Positions 61,701 through 64,000 of a DNA stretch of 64,000 bases are shown here, piece after piece. The translations under genes and the position numbers were made by a program. Position 1 is the first letter of the stretch; every line of letters begins with the position of its first letter. Source of the stretch: Arenicola marina (Eukaryota > Annelida > Polychaeta > Arenicolidae); contig OZ025257.1 in NCBI GenBank assembly GCA_964019135.1, forward strand, positions 19,309,971 through 19,373,970, written 5' to 3'. A model generated the notes under the pieces. The model was not told where the DNA came from, ran no database searches, and worked only from the letters and a program-made list of their open reading frames with translations.

Positions 61701-63660
61701 GCAGCAGCTTGCCTCGCCTCGTACAATGATTAATGATTCATCTCCCCACCGCCGCTGGCGTGTCTGTGTTCTTTGTCAGGGTTATCCAGTAGTGGTGTCA
61801 TCCTCTTGGGTACGTGATTTTTTTTACTTCTCAATATAAGGCTGTTCAAATGTTTCTTTTTCCAGATTTTCTAATGCTGTTCCTAGAAAGGTAAATGTAA
61901 CCTGCAGATTAAACGAAAAGACATAATGTTATAATATGCAACTTAAGCACGGTCGCTTATAGCGCTAGGTACTATTACGGCAACCAATCTGGAGGGACAA
62001 ATTTGGCTTCTGTTGCCTCTTCGTCTGGGACCTCAATGTGGGGACAACCTTTGCGTTTAAATGCCCACCATTGCCCCCTCCACCACCAACACGTGTCCCA
62101 GTAGGGTTGCGCTGCCTGATAATGGCCGACCCTCCCTCAACGCGGCTAAAATTGAGTTGCCTCTAGGAACCACTGAATTGCACTTTGTGATCAAGTGTCT
62201 ATGTTACTTACATTCAAGAACAAAGTTAATATCCAGAAAATGCGTCAATTCTCAAGGCACGTCTTAAACTGCCGAAGGAGACATTGATTTTTTAACGTTG
62301 TGTTTAAAAAAAACATTTACCTTGTATTCTATAGTTCTAGTATTTTAACATACTAGTTGTTCACTGTTTAACACATTCTTATTTGCGCCCGCCAGATTCT
62401 TTAATTGTAAAATGTTGTGAATTGTTGCCAATTTTAGTTATGTAATTTGTTTAATAATGTACCATAGGTGTGCGGCTACTCTTGGCAATTACACTGAGCA
62501 AACACACAAGCAGTCATTTCGCTGACGCACGTGTGGTTCACGCTGCAATAATAATAATATAACAGTTGCTCATCCACCTATAAAAATTATGTTATGCTGT
62601 AAAAACACACGCGATGTTTGTTCCGTGCCATTACGCGTTCCCAGACAACCATTTCTTCTTGGTGGTCCAGCCATAATGGGCAGTGTCTGGCAGAAACGTT
62701 GCTTTAATTAGATTTTCACCCGAGACTCTTAGGTTCCATGCAGTCTGAGAGCTTTTTCACGCGGCGCTCATTGAAAGTCACGTGAACTTCTCCGTTGTCA
62801 TACTCGTGCGGTGCCCATAAGTGCTTTCAGACGAGCCCGGAAAACCATCTAGCGGTTGGTACAAAAATGAGGCACTCTACCAGGGTAACGCCGTGGGCGT
62901 TTGAGTAAACAATTCCATGCAACAGAGTTTGTCCCGGTTATACGATGTCACTTTCCGCCTCCGTGGTGCTTCCATTTAGCTGAGCTCGATGCTAATATGT
63001 GATATCAACAAAAATAACAAGATTGGGTATCACTTACAAATTAGATGCCTGGTGGATTATCAGATTAGACCGATAAATCCGAGGTTTGTTTTAGATAGAT
63101 AGACACAAAACTCTCCGTGTGACATCATCGCGGCCGTGGCGGAGTATTGGTTGTGACGTCTGTGCTGGAGTTGTGTCTCAATGGAATTCGATGGCTCCTG
63201 GGGGCGCCTAAATTTTAGCCGAGTTGAGGGAGGGTCGGCCATTATCAGACCGCGCAACCTACTGGGACACGTGGTGGTGGTGGAGGGTGCAATGGTGAGC
63301 ATTTAAACGCACGGGTTGCCCCCCACATTGAGATCCCAGGCCTGTGACGTACCTAGTGCTATAAGCGACAGCGCTTAAGTTGCATATTATGTTTTTTGTT
63401 TAATCTACAGATCAAATTTACCTTTTCGGGAACGATCAAATAGAAAACGTAAAAAATGGAAACACAAGAACATGTTCATATTGAGAAGCCGAATGGTAGG
63501 TACGCGGTGGATGGATATTTATATCCTATCAATATATATCTATGTATGTTTATATATTATCTTTGGCCATTTTTATTCTATCCAAAGAAACGAACGATGG
63601 CATCAAACGGAGGAGCAAAGGTCATACCATTATTTATCAAGCTGCTTGGCAGATACAGCC
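61701..63660 (+). repeat. Array copy 5 (first 2 kb only)
   Basis: It matches the start of copy 4, including one GC-rich unit and the whole inverted-end element, and then loses similarity at about 63,660 after GCTTGGCAGATACAGCC. Whether the unit resumes beyond the window cannot be seen. Confidence 0.9.
61827..63488. mobile_element. Element with long inverted ends, copy 5 (best preserved)
   Basis: This is the clearest example: left arm 61,827-62,182, right arm 63,180-63,488, interior about 1 kb. Shared inverted blocks include CACGTGTCCCAGTAGG, GATAATGGCCGACCCTCC and ATGCAACTTAAG. No transposase frame is present. Non-autonomous DNA transposon or foldback-type element is the likely class; the superfamily cannot be named because no target duplication or transposase is seen. 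Confidence 0.85.
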
Positions 63661-64000
63661 CGGTACGATAATATCATATAGAGGTTCTATAAAAAAAAAT
63701 CTATAGGTTTCTATCGATTTGTCTTTTAAAATTCTAAACGTTTTTTCATAGAGTTTCCATATAGTTTTCATAGAGCTTCCGGGGGGCCTCTCTGTTGTAG
63801 TGATTAGCGCACTCGACCAGTTTCGATTGAGTTTCCATAGAATTTCCATGGAGTTTCCATAGAGTTTCCATGAAGTTTCCAATATAGTTTTGTGATTAGG
63901 GCAACATCGGTCCAACATCAGCTCCATCTCGGCTGAACGGGCACGGCCGTTGGGCAGACTTTCACATCTCATGCTGCTAATGTTATTGTCCAAAGGATTG
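63661..64000. repeat. Right flank with GTTTCCATAGA repeats and a tRNA-like phrase
   Basis: Words AGTTTCCATAGA, GGAGTTTCCATAG and AAGTTTCCAATAT repeat from 63,735 to 63,890 at about 12-base spacing. They are split by a tRNA A-box-like phrase (GTAGTGATTAGCGCACTCGAC, 63,793-63,813, with one flanking base omitted or added by eye). The rest, 63,890-64,000, has no recognised feature. Confidence 0.65.

Larger units (their letters stand above)
4880..63660 (+). repeat. Tandem array of a roughly 12.5-kb unit, five copies
   Basis: The same ordered set of landmarks recurs head to tail. One anchor, CGCCGCTAA next to GTATATATTG, lies at 15,901, 34,474, 46,893 and 59,726, giving spacings of 12,419 and 12,833 between the uninterrupted copies and 18,573 across the interrupted pair. 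The anchor GCCAGAGAGGCAGGCATTACG lies near 7,216, 25,690, 37,195 and 50,475. A hand comparison of 28,141-28,366 with 41,020-41,245 gave 22 mismatches in 220 aligned bases, so copies 2 and 3 differ by about 10 percent there. No large open reading frame spans the unit. All copies share one orientation, which fits unequal crossing-over better than independent transposition. Confidence 0.93.

Overview
The window looks like nuclear DNA of an animal, probably a marine invertebrate. That is inference. It rests on the mix of satellite-like repeats, poly-G-rich elements that begin GGCGGATCC (a form common in marine invertebrate genomes), a tRNA-derived SINE-like head, splice-like signals, and a type-B DNA polymerase of a kind known from mobile elements in such animals. 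There is no dense coding, no operon and no bacterial ribosome-binding-site pattern. I recognise no ordinary host gene with confidence.

Layout. Positions 1-4,879 are a non-repeated left flank with short elements: two hAT-like poly-G elements, a 37-bp minisatellite and a possible solo LTR. From about 4,880 to 63,660 the window is one head-to-tail array of a unit about 12.4-13.4 kb long, in five copies: copy 1 (4,880-15,951, lacks its right end), copy 2 (24,428-35,975, lacks its left end), copy 3 (35,976-48,260, lacks its left edge), copy 4 (48,261-61,700, nearly full) and copy 5 (61,701-63,660, only the start). Between copies 1 and 2 lies an 8.5-kb block of different sequence (15,952-24,427). 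It holds the only clear protein-coding material: on the minus strand, a seven-finger C2H2 zinc-finger protein followed by a large type-B DNA polymerase. This block is the fossil of a Polinton-like or PolB-bearing mobile element. After 63,660 the array stops and a short GTTTCCAT-type repeat begins.

Each array unit carries, in order: an 80-bp GC-rich motif; a 1.4-1.7 kb element with long inverted ends (300-350 bp) and CRE-like TGACGT sites; a block with a TATA box (TATAAAAGGA or a close form); a block with two tandem AGGTCATGTGAC motifs; a small membrane-protein-like reading frame on the minus strand; a tRNA-Asp-like head; a TC-rich microsatellite; a 9-bp minisatellite (CATCTGGCA type); a short conserved reading frame containing GYWLPQ; a C-rich tract; and an exon-like segment starting MGPY. 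Each copy has lost a different piece: copy 1 its tail, copy 2 the TATA block, copy 3 the right inverted arm, copy 4 the AGGTCA block.

Most of the window is therefore an amplified, decaying repeat unit of unknown origin, interrupted by a PolB element. The most interesting points are the asymmetric junctions around the PolB block, the long inverted repeats inside every unit, a 73-bp templated filler at a deletion in copy 2, and the reading frames and promoter-like motifs that survive in several copies. Coordinates of repeat edges were judged by eye and may be off by some tens of bases.
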